A stretch of 33,279 bases of DNA from Nemertoderma westbladi (lineage: Eukaryota; Xenacoelomorpha; Nemertodermatida; Nemertodermatidae), in the NCBI GenBank assembly GCA_032718475.1, contig JAUCBJ010001557.1:1-33279 (forward strand). Direction: 5' to 3'. This document shows positions 17,946-27,789 of this stretch, piece after piece; within the stretch, counting starts at the first letter, position 1; each line of letters starts with the position of its first letter. The notes beneath the pieces were generated by a model, which was not told where the DNA came from, made no database searches, and saw only the letters and a program-made list of their open reading frames with translations. Position numbers and translations under genes: made by a program.

Positions 17946-18190
17946 ATGAGGGCCTGGTAGGCCACGCAGTCAGTAGGCAGGAGGTGGCCGGGGTGAGAGA
18001 CCCCAATGAGGGCCTGGTAGGCCACGTAGTTAGTAGGCAGGAAGCGGCGGGGTTGAGTCAACCAGAGGGGGGCCTGGTAGGCCACGTAGTTAGTAGGCAA
18101 GAAGGGGCGGGGTCGAGTCAACCCAATGGGGGCCTGGTAGGCCGCGTAGTTAGTAGGCAGGAAGTGGCGGGCCTGGTAGGCCACACAGTA
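17946..18190 (+). repeat. 60-bp tandem repeat coding for 20-residue units
   Basis: ggcctggtaggccacgtagt recurs at 17951, 18011, 18071 and 18131 with a final partial copy near 18168. The repeats stay in frame and differ by a few substitutions each. Confidence 0.9.
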
Positions 18191-18298
18191 GTAGAGGGAG
18201 AGGCGGGGGTGAATAGACCCAGCCGCAGTAGGGTTAGTGTGTCAACTAGAGAGGGGTGTAGAAGTGAAGTAAGGGGCGGTGGAGAGATAGGTGGCGAG

Positions 18299-18300
<2 letters not shown>

Positions 18301-18329
<29 letters not shown>
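18301..18329 (+). repeat. Poly-G tract 2 in gag
   Basis: A run of about 29 G, followed within 20 nt by a stop in the current frame. Runs this long are prone to replication slippage and to sequencing error. Confidence 0.9.
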
Positions 18330-18391
18330 CTATAGGAGCCCCACAATGAGAGATTAGCGGCGAGAGGGGGTGGGCTAAGAATGCCCCACAG

Positions 18392-19909
18392 GTGTCGGCG
18401 GATAATGCGCGGGGCGAATCAGGTGAACCGCAGCACCCGGTGATGGAGAATAATAGGGGGATTGTGAGTATCCCCAGCGGCGTGCGATCGAGCAGAGACA
18501 GACAGGTTGACGTCGTGAGAGGGCGAGCGACGAGACGTCGAGCCCAGTCAGAAGAGGGAAGAAGAACAGTGGAGTTTAACCGGGAGGTTGATGAGAGATC
18601 TCAGGAACGGGGATACTGCACTACAGAGAGAAGAAGGGAAGAGAGTAGAAGAAGTGTCGTCGCAAACGACAGGAGAGCGAGGACGGATAGCGAGCCGTCG
18701 GTAGTAGAGATGGAGACGGAGAGTCAGCGGGGTCGAACTTCGGGAGATTGCCGTCGTCCCGGAGGAGCGCGACCTGACGAGGCATATTACGCGTCGAGAG
18801 AGGAGTACGGGATGTACCGGTACGAGGACGAGAGCAGTAGAGGGGGTCGAAGAGAAACTTCCCGACGGGATATACCTACCGATCGAGAATACGGTAGCCG
18901 CGGGGAGGATTATTCGCGAAGGTTAAACTTCGATCCCGAGCGACACATACAGACTGCAGGACATACTGTAGGCCTTACTGCACATACCATAGGCCATGCT
19001 GGGAGAGATAATGTAGGCGATAGGATAGCGCGGACGACGGGATTAAACCCGGAAGTCGCGGAGTACATACCGGCAGGTAGGCCAGAAGTAAGTAGGCCTA
19101 CACCGGTACCAGCACAGCAGTATGACTACAGCATGCAAGGACATAACATATATCCAGGGGAGGGGAGAATTATTGCGGATAGGTGCATGGGCCCCAATAT
19201 ATTAACATCAACCCCAGTTCCAAACATACCGGTGGGGGGGGGGGGGGGACAGGGTGACATTCCCCCATCACAATATCAACAATATACCCCAATAGGAGTA
19301 AGAACATCGAACCCCTTGGACGAGAATAGATCGTGCGACACCGAAATATGGAGGGGGCCGCTACCCCCGATGATATATCCAAGTCAAAGAAAAGCGCCAG
19401 ACAGGACGAACGGACCGCACCCGACAGGAGAACCTATACAGCATCCATCGAACCCATTGGAAGCGCAGGCAATGGGAATGGCGACATTAATCGATGCCTT
19501 AAAAACCAGGATCGAGTTACCACCTGTGGAACCATTTAAATTCGATGGGAGTAGGCCGGAAGAATACCTACAGTTTCGGCGCATGTATAGTAACGAAATA
19601 CTAACAAAGGACTTGACGCAGGCAGAGTGCCTAAAATATCTACAAGTATATACAGGAGGCCCAGCGTACGACATCGTGAGGCAATACCGGGGCATCGAGG
19701 GCGGCTTCACGACAGCATGGCGGGCATTAGACAAGGAGTACAGGTACCCGGCCAAGATCATCCGGCAGACCCTGAGAGGTATAACATCAGGTGGCCTACA
19801 GGATAACCCCATTAGCATAACGACATTCGCTAACAAAGTCCAGAAAGCGCTAATCGTGCTAAAGACGCTTTACGCACCATACGAACTCAACACCACATCA
19901 CCACGTTAG
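18392..19909 (+). pseudogene. Gag main domain (BEL/Pao DUF1759-like)
   Basis: Opens with an Arg/Glu/Ser-rich region (residues 1-170), then a Tyr/Gly/Pro-rich linker broken by poly-G tract 3 (19234-19248). From about residue 375 it has the typical BEL/Pao Gag signature: VEPFKFDGSRPEEYLQFRR, then LTQAECLKYLQVYTGGPAY and FTTAWRALDKEYRYPAKII, equivalent to the helical capsid-like domain. The end of the frame at 19907-19909 is a shift; the continuation lies one frame away from about 19890 (ITTLAQALPIWLR), with an internal TAG at 19939-19941. It would form the capsid of cytoplasmic particles. Confidence 0.8.
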
Positions 19910-20001
19910 CACAGGCACTGCCGATCTGGCTGCGTATTAAGTAGAGGAAAATCGCTTTCTCCACTCGAGATAAGAAGGGTGCGGAACCGGGTTTAGAAGA
20001 A

Positions 20002-20583
20002 ATGTCGGGCTTCTTGAACTATGAAGCCAAATTAATAACAGACCCAGTCTATAGCGAGGATAGCCTGGGAAAGGGACCAAAGACCGATTACCACAGACCG
20101 AAACCAGAACACAATGCGTCAAACGCATTGCCAAAGCTCAGACAATCACTGCCGTACGCAGCGACGCAGGGGACTGCCAGTCCACAAGTAGCCGGGGGTA
20201 AGACCACATCATGGAGCGGACAGGGGAAAAATAACATCACAAATAAACATAACCCCAGCACGCCCAGTTGGCCGAACCCAAACAATAAGAATAGTAGGGA
20301 CTTTGGCACAAACATAAGTGCGATATGCAACGCACTTTATAAGGATGGCTACAACCCAAAGAGCAAATGCCAATTACATACAAATGCACTTCATCACACT
20401 ATGAACTGCAGGTACTGGCAAGCACTACCCAGGGAAGATCAGGTAGAATACGCGAGAAGAAATGAAATCTGCTCGCGATGTGTGATGAGTGGACATAGAG
20501 CCAACCAATGCAAAGAAACGCCAATTAAGTTCGGTCAAAGTAAAGGTCAGACAATGGCAACGAGCACCGTAGGGGCAAAGTAG
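20002..20583 (+). pseudogene. Gag C-terminus with zinc knuckle
   Basis: Continues the frame entered near 19890. It starts within LEEMSGFLNYEAKLI, then a basic Asn/Lys/Pro linker, and a BEL-type double zinc motif: CQLHTNALHHTMNC (first knuckle, with His in place of the second Cys) and CSRCVMSGHRANQC, an exact CX2CX4HX4C. It ends at TAG 20581-20583. The protease follows in the same frame, so the TAG is either a nonsense mutation or a leaky gag-pol junction. The knuckle would bind genomic RNA for packaging. Confidence 0.8.
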
Positions 20584-20916
20584 AGAGGAACGGTACTACT
20601 TGGGGTAGTGCCAGTGCGAGTGATCGGGGAAGGCAATCGATCAGTGACCACACTGATGCTGGTCAACAGTGGAGGAGCTTTCACATTAATCGAGAACTGG
20701 GTGGCCGAAGAGATAGGATTGAGAACGAGGCCAAGTAGAATGGCGGTAACGACCATCTCCAGCAAAGAAAAGGTCCTGTAGATGAGGACCGGACCGGACG
20801 TATCCATCATAGTAGGAATGGACTGTCCAACGGCCCACGAGAGAATGCAAACGGTCTTCAGCGAAGACAGACAGTGTGATCCGGTGGCGATTTTAACACC
20901 ATTCGGTGGACGCTGA
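20584..20916 (+). pseudogene. Retropepsin-like protease, active site altered
   Basis: In frame with the zinc knuckle. VPVRVIGEGNRSVTTLMLV leads into NSGGAFTLI, the position where aspartic proteases have D-S/T-G; the catalytic Asp is Asn (aac) here. The distal segment SIIVGMDCPTAHE matches the (I/L)(I/V)G-D motif. Internal stops are TAG 20779-20781 and TGA 20914-20916. Near 20905 the frame shifts; the next frame carries the BEL-specific WTLSGP motif (about 20907-20924). Confidence 0.75.
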
Positions 20917-21118
20917 GCGGCCCAATTAAGAGCAAGATACCATTTAGGATGTCGGAGATATCAGGCTGCATGTTCGCGGGAACTATGCGAGAGATGGAAG
21001 ATGAGGGAGCGGAGGAGCAGCTCAGAAGACTGCTCAGGCAGGATTTTGAGGGGTTAAAAGAGACCGGGGTCGGAACCTCGGTAGAAGATAAAGAGGCCTA
21101 CAGAGCGTAAGGGAGTCG
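20906..21118 (+). pseudogene. Protease-RT linker with TLSGP motif
   Basis: In a frame one base off the protease, this reads WTLSGPIKSKIPFR through GCMFAGTMREMED and LRQDFEGLKETG to VEDKEAYRA, then a stop at 21108. This is the conserved BEL/Pao region between protease and RT. A second indel near 21106 joins it to the RT frame. Confidence 0.75.
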
Positions 21119-22375
21119 ATGAGATGCGACGAGGGGCGGTATACCATAGGAATGGTATGGAAGCTACCGCTACCCGACAACAGAGGAATGGTACTCACGA
21201 GGCTTCGTAAGTTGAAGCAGACGCTAAAGCGGAGCCCCGAGAAGAATGAGTACATTCATAAGACGATCAGGCAGTATGTCGAGAAAGGATGGGCCGTGGA
21301 GTTACCGGTCGATGAACCAAACACGGACAGGACCTATTACCTGCCACTCCACATGGCTCTAGATCCGAAGAAAGGTAAACTGCGGATGGTAGTTGATGCA
21401 TCAGCTAAGACCAACGGCAAATGCCTAAACGACTATCTGCTGGAGGGTCCCAATATCTACAACTCAGGGATAGAGGTCCTACTTAGATTCAGGAATGGAA
21501 AACACGCCTTCACCTGCGACATCGAAGGCATGTTCAACCAAGTCCGTGTAACAGAAGAGGATAGCGACAGTCAACGCTTCCTATGGTATGACGGCGACGA
21601 GGAACCGTCGACCATACCCATGTACAAGATGGTAGTGCAGAATATGGGGGCCAAGTCATCTTCGTTTACGACGACTGTGGCCGTAAGAGACACAGTAGAG
21701 GGGAAGGAAGATAAATATAGCGCCAAAGCCGTCGATATGATTCGATCCAGCTTCTATGTAGACGACGGGATGGAGTCTGGAAATACGGTTAAGGAACTAC
21801 TGGATACGGGGTGCGAGGTTCGCGACATCCTAAAAGGATCCGGGTTTAACCTAACCAAGTTTCAATCCAGCTCGCAAGAGTTCATGAAAGCCATAGAGGA
21901 CAGGAGGCCAGAGTCGACCATGGATAATCCCACGACAGCCAAGGGACAGGACATGGCGAAGAAGAGGATAGAGTCCCAACAGAAGGCACTGGGAATCGTG
22001 TGGAACAGAGAGACAGATGAATTGAAGTACCAATTGAGCCAGGAGGGCACAGACATCCACACAAAGAGGGGCTATGTGTCGTACATAGCAAGGATATACG
22101 ATCCCCTAGGCCTAGCATCCCCATTATTAGTCACGGGGAAACAGATACTCAAGAGAGTATACAAACTAAAGGACGAGTGGGAAACAGAGGTACCGGAAGA
22201 GATCAGCAAGCAGTGGTGTAAGTGGACAGAGATGGATGAGAGACTTGATGGACGCTATTCCCAACATAGTGGAAACACACTACTGGACGGATTCCATGGT
22301 AGTGCTTGGTTGGTTGGCTATATAACGAGAGGACGAGATACCCTATATTCGTCGCAAACAGGGTGGACGAAATAA
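21119..22375 (+). pseudogene. BEL/Pao reverse transcriptase
   Basis: Begins in the conserved stretch GRYTIGMVWKLPLPDNRG (no real start codon is expected here). RT motifs are LRMVVDASAK, FTCDIEGMFNQV (motif A, catalytic Asp), MGAKSSSFTTTVAV (motif B region) and SSFYVDDGMESG (YVDD box). All three catalytic Asp are intact. The connection segment is YDPLGLASPLLVTGKQILK, which is highly typical of BEL. Homology ends near 22240 (CKWTEMDERL); the remaining residues to 22375 are out of frame. It copies element RNA into cDNA. Confidence 0.92.
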
Positions 22376-22480
22376 GTGCGACCACAGAGTTAGAAAGGTG
22401 GCACTACTGCCCAACGGACGAGAACCCAGTGGACTTGTTATCGAGGGGCTTGGCACGCCACACTTTCTTGAAGAAGGAAG
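22240..22480 (+). pseudogene. RNase H remnant, internally deleted and frameshifted
   Basis: After the RT, one frame gives IPNIVETHYWTDSMVVLGW (the TDS segment of BEL RNase H), and another, after an indel near 22306, gives WLYNERTRYPIFVANRVDEI and NPVDLLSRG. The N-terminal DAS strand and the ELxA helix usually found before the TDS segment are missing. A deletion of roughly 100 codons at about 22240 best explains this. The catalytic set cannot be complete. Confidence 0.75.
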
Positions 22481-24162
22481 TATTGTGGCAGCATGGGCCG
22501 AAATTTCTGAACGATAAGACAGCCTGGCCGCCGATGAGAAAGGTGGACCCGGGCTCAGGGGAAGTAACGTTAGAAGAAGAGGAGGGAGATTCAGAGGGCG
22601 AAGAGATATATAGCCAGATGGTGAGGGAGATAAGGGACGTGCAACCAAAACCGGAAGAACTGTGCGATAACCCGATGGACAAACTCCTTAGCTACAGCTC
22701 TAGTTGGTACAAGACCAAGAAGTTAGTGGCGTACTGGAGAGCCTTCGGGGATTTCCTCAAGGGAGTCGGCAAAGACGTAAAAATTAGAACAACCATCGAT
22801 CTGGAGGGAGCAGCCAAGGCAGTTATCCGCTACGAACAGAGGAATAATTACGGCGACGAGGTGGAACGCGTCGGTAAACAACAGCATCTCCGACGGGACA
22901 GTGAGCTGATCACTCTGTCGCCACAACTCAATGATGACGGGATCTTAGTAATGAACTCTAGGGTGTTGAACAACAACAGTATCATCATTCCGCCAAAGCC
23001 CATCATCATCCCTAATGGATCGCCGATTGTCCACCAGATTATCTGGGACTCCCACAAGTCGATATTGCATGGGGGCACCAACCGAACCTTCACGGAGATA
23101 CGAAGGACCTTTTGGGTCAAACAGCTAAGAAAGAAGGTAAAGGCGGTAGTGGGGAAGTGCCAAACCTGTCGACGGGCGAAGAAGGAGCGGGGCATACAGG
23201 AGATGGCGCCACTACCGGCCAGTAGAGTGAGACAGCACGACCCGCCATTCACGCACTACGGTGTGGATATGTTCGGGCCGATAAAGATTAAGGTGATGCG
23301 GCACACGGAGAAGCGCTCCGGCATTATCTTCGTATGTAACAACACGCGGGCGGTAGGGATAGAACTCGCCCAAGATGCAACCGCGTCGGCATTCATTAAT
23401 GCCCTAGAAAGGTTCAGAGACCGCAAAGGTGGAACGATCGCAGTAATATACTCCGACAACGGAACCAACTTTGTGGGGGCAGAGAACGAGATGGCAGAGG
23501 CCTTGGATATCCTGGAAGGGGAGGAAGTCAGGGCAGCCATGAGAAGATGACAGGTGAAGTGGGAGAGGAGGACGCTGTATGCTCCGCATACTCTAGGATG
23601 CGTCGAGAGACTCGTGGGTAGTTCCAAGCGTCTGATGACGAAGTTGATGAACACTGACATGGTAACAGAGGACGTACTAAGGACGGTACTAGCAAAGTGT
23701 GAGGGTATCATTAATAGCAGACCGCTATATCCAGAAAATGATGACCCAGAGTCATTAGATGTGCTGACGCCCAGTCACTTTCTAATGGAACGGCCAGCGA
23801 CCATCGACATGCGGGGTGTAGACCCAGACGATATACACTCCCGACAGAGTTGGAAAGTCGCTAAAGCGATAAGCGTAGAGTACTGGAGGAGGTGGGTCAA
23901 GGAATATCTACCCACGCTCCATAGGAGGAGCAAGTGGAGGAATACGAATATAGAGTTAAAGGAGGGTGATCTGGTGATCGTCACGGACGATACAATCATT
24001 AACAACCAATGGCGGTTGGCGAGAGTTGTGGGCACTTACTCCGACGAGGATGGAAGAGTCCGATCGGTAGAAGTGCGGATAGGTGGTAAGATAGGAACAA
24101 AAGATAGGAAGACCTACAGGAGGGCTGTAGGGAAGTGCTGCCTACTAGAGGGAGCACCTTAG
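22306..24162 (+). pseudogene. BEL/Pao integrase with one in-frame stop
   Basis: Frame 22306-23550, then TGA (23548-23550), resuming in the same frame to 24162. An acidic linker (LEEEEGDSEGEEI) precedes the integrase. The HHCC zinc domain is at HKSILHGGTNRTF to GKCQTCRRAK (about 23050-23180). The catalytic core has HYGVDMFGPI (first Asp), IYSDNGTNFVGAENE (second Asp) and GCVERLV (Glu), so the D,D,E triad is present. The C-terminal DUF5641-like region is seen in WRRWVKEYLPTLHRRSKW and GDLVIVTDD. Integrase inserts the cDNA into the host genome. Confidence 0.9.
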
Positions 24163-24259
24163 GCGGGAAGAATTTAGTCGCCCAAGTTTTGGACTGAGGG
24201 GGGTGGGATTGAGGGCGAGACGCCCTTCCCACACATAAGAAATAAAAATAAAAAAATAG

Positions 24260-24770
24260 TAAGTAGGCAGATAGTTAGATAATTAGTTAGTAGTAAGAGG
24301 GTACGTAGTACCGATAGCTAGTTGGTAAGAGTTAGTAGTAAGAGGGTACGTAGTACTGTTAGTTAGTTAGTAAGAGTTAGTAGTAAGAGGGTACATTGTA
24401 CCGTTAGTTAGTTAGTAAGAGTTAGTAGTAAGAGGGTACGTAGTACCGTTAGTTGAGAGAGAGTTAGAGGTTAGTAAGAGGGTACGTAGTACCATTAGTT
24501 GAGAGAGATTTAGAGGTCAGTAAGAGGGTACGTAGTACCGTTAGTTGAGAGAGAGTTAGAGGTTAGTAAGAGGGTACGTAGTACCGGTTAGTAGGAGTCA
24601 GTGGGAGTTAGAGGTTAGTAAAAGGGTACGTAGTACCGGTTAGTAGGAGTTAGTGGGAGTTAGAGGTTAGTAAGAGGGTACGTAGTACCGGTTAGTGGAA
24701 GTTAGTTAGAAGTTAGTAAGAGGGTATGTAGTACCGGCTAGTAAAGTTAGTGGTAGAAGGGTATATATAT
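24260..24770 (+). repeat. 45-52-bp minisatellite with GGTACGTAGTACC
   Basis: Ten copies of a unit anchored on agagggtacgtagtacc (GGTAC starts at 24300, 24345, 24390, 24435, 24481, 24528, 24573, 24625, 24677; GGTAT at 24723), plus a decayed eleventh. The core GGTAC-gta-GTACC is a small hairpin. Units lengthen from 45 to 52 bp along the array. It lies between integrase and the accessory ORFs. Confidence 0.95.
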
Positions 24771-25225
24771 AATACAGATATTAGTTAGTAGTGAGCAGCG
24801 AGAGGGGGGCACGTGAGTACAGCTGGATAAATCGTGTAGGCCACGCGACGCATACTGTTGTACTGCACAGGCCCACAGAGTAGGCCAGAATGCGGATTAT
24901 AAAGTAGAATAATCCACTGGCAGAAGTAGTAGCACAGTAATAGGGTCAGATTAAATATTAAAAATAAATAGAATTAGAAATTAAACAAATTATGGTAACA
25001 GTAGGAAGAAAATTCTGGAACATAATTAAAGTAACGGACAAAATTACAATTTAGGGTACAATTTGGCAGTTTTAGAAATTAAGTAGGGAAAATTAGGCGA
25101 AAACTCGAAGTTAAGTAAGAGATAGGCCATTGTCGAACTGTACAGACCATCTTAACCTTATCACTCATCTGTACTGCGCCTTGGCAAGGCACCACCTTAC
25201 AGGTGAGCGAGTGAGAGAGTTCGGA
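24771..25225 (+). other. Leader before the accessory ORFs
   Basis: AT-rich spacer of about 450 bp without a gene. It contains a possible 3' splice acceptor followed by a donor-like site (cttacag/gtgagcg, 25196-25208) shortly before the first ATG, compatible with expression of the accessory ORFs from a spliced or subgenomic RNA. This is inference from short motifs. Confidence 0.35.
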
Positions 25226-26329
25226 ATGGCGGGGAAACTGATCAGGAAGAGAAAGGCGGAGTTGGGAGGAAAGGAGATACTGGTGGATTTCACCGAGAGG
25301 CATCCAGAAGAGAAGACGAGGGGATACTACGAGCGGTTGGAGAGAGGTCACGGAGCGCGAGCGCTACAAGACCATTTCAGGGAGGTGCACGAACAGTGGC
25401 TGGTCGGGACCTACGGGACGCCGTCACTGGACAACGCGATCTTCGAGCATTTCCACTACGTGGTGAAAGGAGACGAAGCGAAGTTCGGGATTCCGAAGTA
25501 CGCAAGGGATCCACCGAGGAAGGATTGGAAGAGGTTCGTAGAGTCCGTCAGCAGGGGAGGATACATGGTCCTAGACGATGAGGGGACCATGGAAGATGAG
25601 GAAGGTTCGAGGAGAGGATCGGTGGGGTCGGCCAGAACCATACTCCTACATTTGGCCGCGCCAAATGGGGATGTATTCCTATTCAATCTAGGGACGTATG
25701 GAAAGAAGGATGGGCCGAAGTTGAACCAGTTGCCGAAGGCGGTGCAAACCCTAGTGAGAGAGAAGTCGAAGACGAAAGTGGGATCGGCGATTCGCGATGA
25801 TGCAGAGAGAATCATCGGTCCGGACACCCCCAACCTTCTGGATACACAGACGGTCTACATGGCTATGACAGCACCAGACGGGTTGGGACTAGTGGAGAAC
25901 ACAGGCCATTGTGGAGCGGTGGCGATGGGCCAGCTAATGGGGCTCGTGTGTCACAAACCGATGGACTGGGATAAATTCAGAGAGGAGTATGGAGCAGACT
26001 TAGCGAACTCGCTGAAGTGGGGAGCGAGACCAGGAAAACAAGAGGTGTATCAATTCCGGAGAGGAGCGATAAAGGTATATCAGAAGCGATATATCCTGCA
26101 GGAGGACTGGATAATGATGGGTTTGCTTAACCTATTCATGATAGTCGTCATTGAGAGAGAACCAACGGCATTCCTATTATCGGGATCACCCCTAAGCTAC
26201 AGAAGAGCCTTCAAGACGGCTTTCGAGGGTCTGGTAGACCACCCGGGGCTGACGGGCGAGTCGGTGTACTATAACTGCCGACATCTGGTAGACGGGGAGA
26301 TACGCCGTATCAGAGATGGGAGCAGCTAG
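25226..26329 (+). CDS. Accessory ORF 1: DEDD-type 3'-5' exonuclease-like protein
   Basis: Intact 367-codon frame from ATG 25226 (in-frame TTG 25130 is an unlikely start). The N-terminal ~100 residues are basic and helical. Three segments in the right order recall the DnaQ/WRN-type exonuclease fold: MVLDDEG (residues 114-120, D-x-E, Exo I), followed by TILLHLAAPNGDVFLFNLG as the usual next strands; KVGSAIRDDAERI (184-196, Exo II) followed by LLDTQTV; and KWGARP with YILQEDW (289-295) in the Exo III position, where the Tyr-to-Asp gap is four residues rather than the usual three. It lies where env would be, downstream of integrase, same strand. Exonuclease activity on RNA or DNA ends is inferred; I cannot confirm homology without profile search. 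Confidence 0.7.
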   Translation: MAGKLIRKRKAELGGKEILVDFTERHPEEKTRGYYERLERGHGARALQDHFREVHEQWLVGTYGTPSLDNAIFEHFHYVVKGDEAKFGIPKYARDPPRKDWKRFVESVSRGGYMVLDDEGTMEDEEGSRRGSVGSARTILLHLAAPNGDVFLFNLGTYGKKDGPKLNQLPKAVQTLVREKSKTKVGSAIRDDAERIIGPDTPNLLDTQTVYMAMTAPDGLGLVENTGHCGAVAMGQLMGLVCHKPMDWDKFREEYGADLANSLKWGARPGKQEVYQFRRGAIKVYQKRYILQEDWIMMGLLNLFMIVVIEREPTAFLLSGSPLSYRRAFKTAFEGLVDHPGLTGESVYYNCRHLVDGEIRRIRDGSS

Positions 26330-27789
26330 AGGTGGATAGACGAGAGGCGAAGCGATTGGAAGAAATCGCTAGACAGGAAAGGAGAGAGGCAGAGGAAAGG
26401 GAGGAAGAAGCTAGAGCGCAGAGCTGCGGCTTCGAGGAGCAGGCGGCCTTAGAAGAACTTCGTTGGACGTCGTCAGGGAGTTCGGGGGAGTCTCTAGGGC
26501 GAGAATTAGGGTGGACGGTGGGATCACCGAAGCAGTCGACATCGGGATTGCAGATGACGCCCATACCAGCGGGCGCCGAGGGCGATTACCCGCTAAGGAG
26601 GTTGGGGGAGCTGGAAGGATGGAAAGTCACGGGCGAGAGCCAAGATGGAAAGGGACACAGTGGGTCCACCGGAATACCGGGGTTGGAGCCACTCCCACAG
26701 GAGGACGAGGATGACGATGAATTCGGAGAGATGCCGCCCATCGGGAGGATCGGCCACACGGACACGGACTGGGTTGGCGGGAGGGTGGTGACGGCCAGTG
26801 GGGCGAGAGCCTTCTGGGATAGGCCCGGCAAGCGGGCCTGGGTGCATGAGGAGCCGGCGATGGATTTCGCGGGGAGCACCATCAGGTTGGGCGAGCAACC
26901 GGGAACGGCACCACGGGTAGTATTCGGGGAGACGATGCCCGGGAGGAGCGAGGAGATAGACATGGATAGGGACGCTAACGTCCAGAAGTTCGCTTACCAG
27001 CGACTCCACAGACCGCGGAGATCGCTTGGGACGAAAGACGACGTGGGGTGGGAGACATTGGTGCTCGGCTGTGACTACTGTGGGAGGCAAACCCACCATG
27101 AAAGGAGCTGTTTGTACCGGTTCCAGAAAGGGACTAGTTGTCTCTACTGCCGCGAGTCGAGCCACAGGATGGGGGCGTGTCCACGGTTGCACAACAGGTG
27201 TTCAAAGTGCAACTTCCGGGGACACTACGGATGCCAGTGCGACTGGATGGACGACGAGGAGAAGTTTAGGGTCTTCGAGGAGTGGGCCGACTTCGGGGCC
27301 ATGACTCGGCAACGTATGAAGGCCCAGGAGTTCCGGTGGGGCTTCTTTAATATCAACCAGGAGGCCCACATGGAGATTATCAAACGTAGACTTCCGTTTA
27401 CCTACCGGGAGGTAGCGACGGCGGCGTCGTATGCCAGGGTGATAAATACGCAGAGGTATTAGGACAGGTGGACGCCACAGAACAGAGGGGAGTTCAGAGA
27501 CTTCTTGGCGGAGCATGTGCCGCGGGCGATGAAAGTGATCCTATGGGATGCCAGCAGGGGGAGACAACAGGGCCACTCGGAGGGGCCACCCGCGAAGCGA
27601 TACCGGGAGCTAATAACACCGGCGCCCAAGGAGTCGACGACCGGCATTAGTAAGGAGGTGGCGGCGAGGGTCAGGAGCCTGAAGGGAGATAAGACCAAAG
27701 GAGCGGCAGCGACCAGGAAACGACCAAGAGAAGAGGACGACAGAGGGAAGGACTTGAGATGGTTCCCAAAGCGAGGTGGAACGAACTAA
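26275..27789 (+). pseudogene. Accessory ORF 2: triple CCHC zinc-knuckle protein with in-frame TAG
   Basis: The frame is open from 26275, overlaps accessory ORF 1 by 55 nt in the -1 frame, and lacks an ATG before about 26553, so it may be expressed by -1 frameshifting as a fusion. The first part is charged (LEEIARQERREAEEREEEA). Three tandem exact CX2CX4HX4C knuckles follow: CDYCGRQTHHERSC (27070-27111), CLYCRESSHRMGAC (27139-27180) and CSKCNFRGHYGCQC (27199-27240). After a Trp/Phe-rich segment a TAG at 27460-27462 interrupts; the frame resumes for 108 codons to 27789, ending in a Lys/Arg-rich tail with TRKRPREED, a likely nuclear signal. Nucleic-acid binding is the likely role. Confidence 0.75.

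Larger units (their letters stand above)
17561..18349 (+). pseudogene. Gag middle part: Asn-rich segment and 20-residue repeats
   Basis: This frame is usable directly after poly-G tract 1 (from about 17516); the coordinate given is the first GTG codon. Residues about 1-110 are extremely Asn-rich (NNSNNVDSNLQNN, NNIITQNN repeats) in an AT-rich sequence unlike the GC-rich surroundings. Residues about 125-215 contain a 20-residue tandem repeat of the type GLVGHVVSRQEVAGSSQPN in three and a half copies (17946-18190, 60 bp each). It closes with a Gly run coded by poly-G tract 2 and a stop at 18347-18349. Low-complexity spacer of Gag is the best description; no enzyme motif is present. Confidence 0.65.

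Noticed and set aside
25226-26329. Envelope gene in accessory position
   Set aside because: No signal peptide, no transmembrane anchor of suitable pattern and no cysteine-rich ectodomain; exonuclease-like motifs fit better.
26586-27192. Minus-strand frames up to 199 codons opposite accessory ORF 2
   Set aside because: Antisense shadows of a GC-rich coding region; the plus strand carries exact zinc knuckles.
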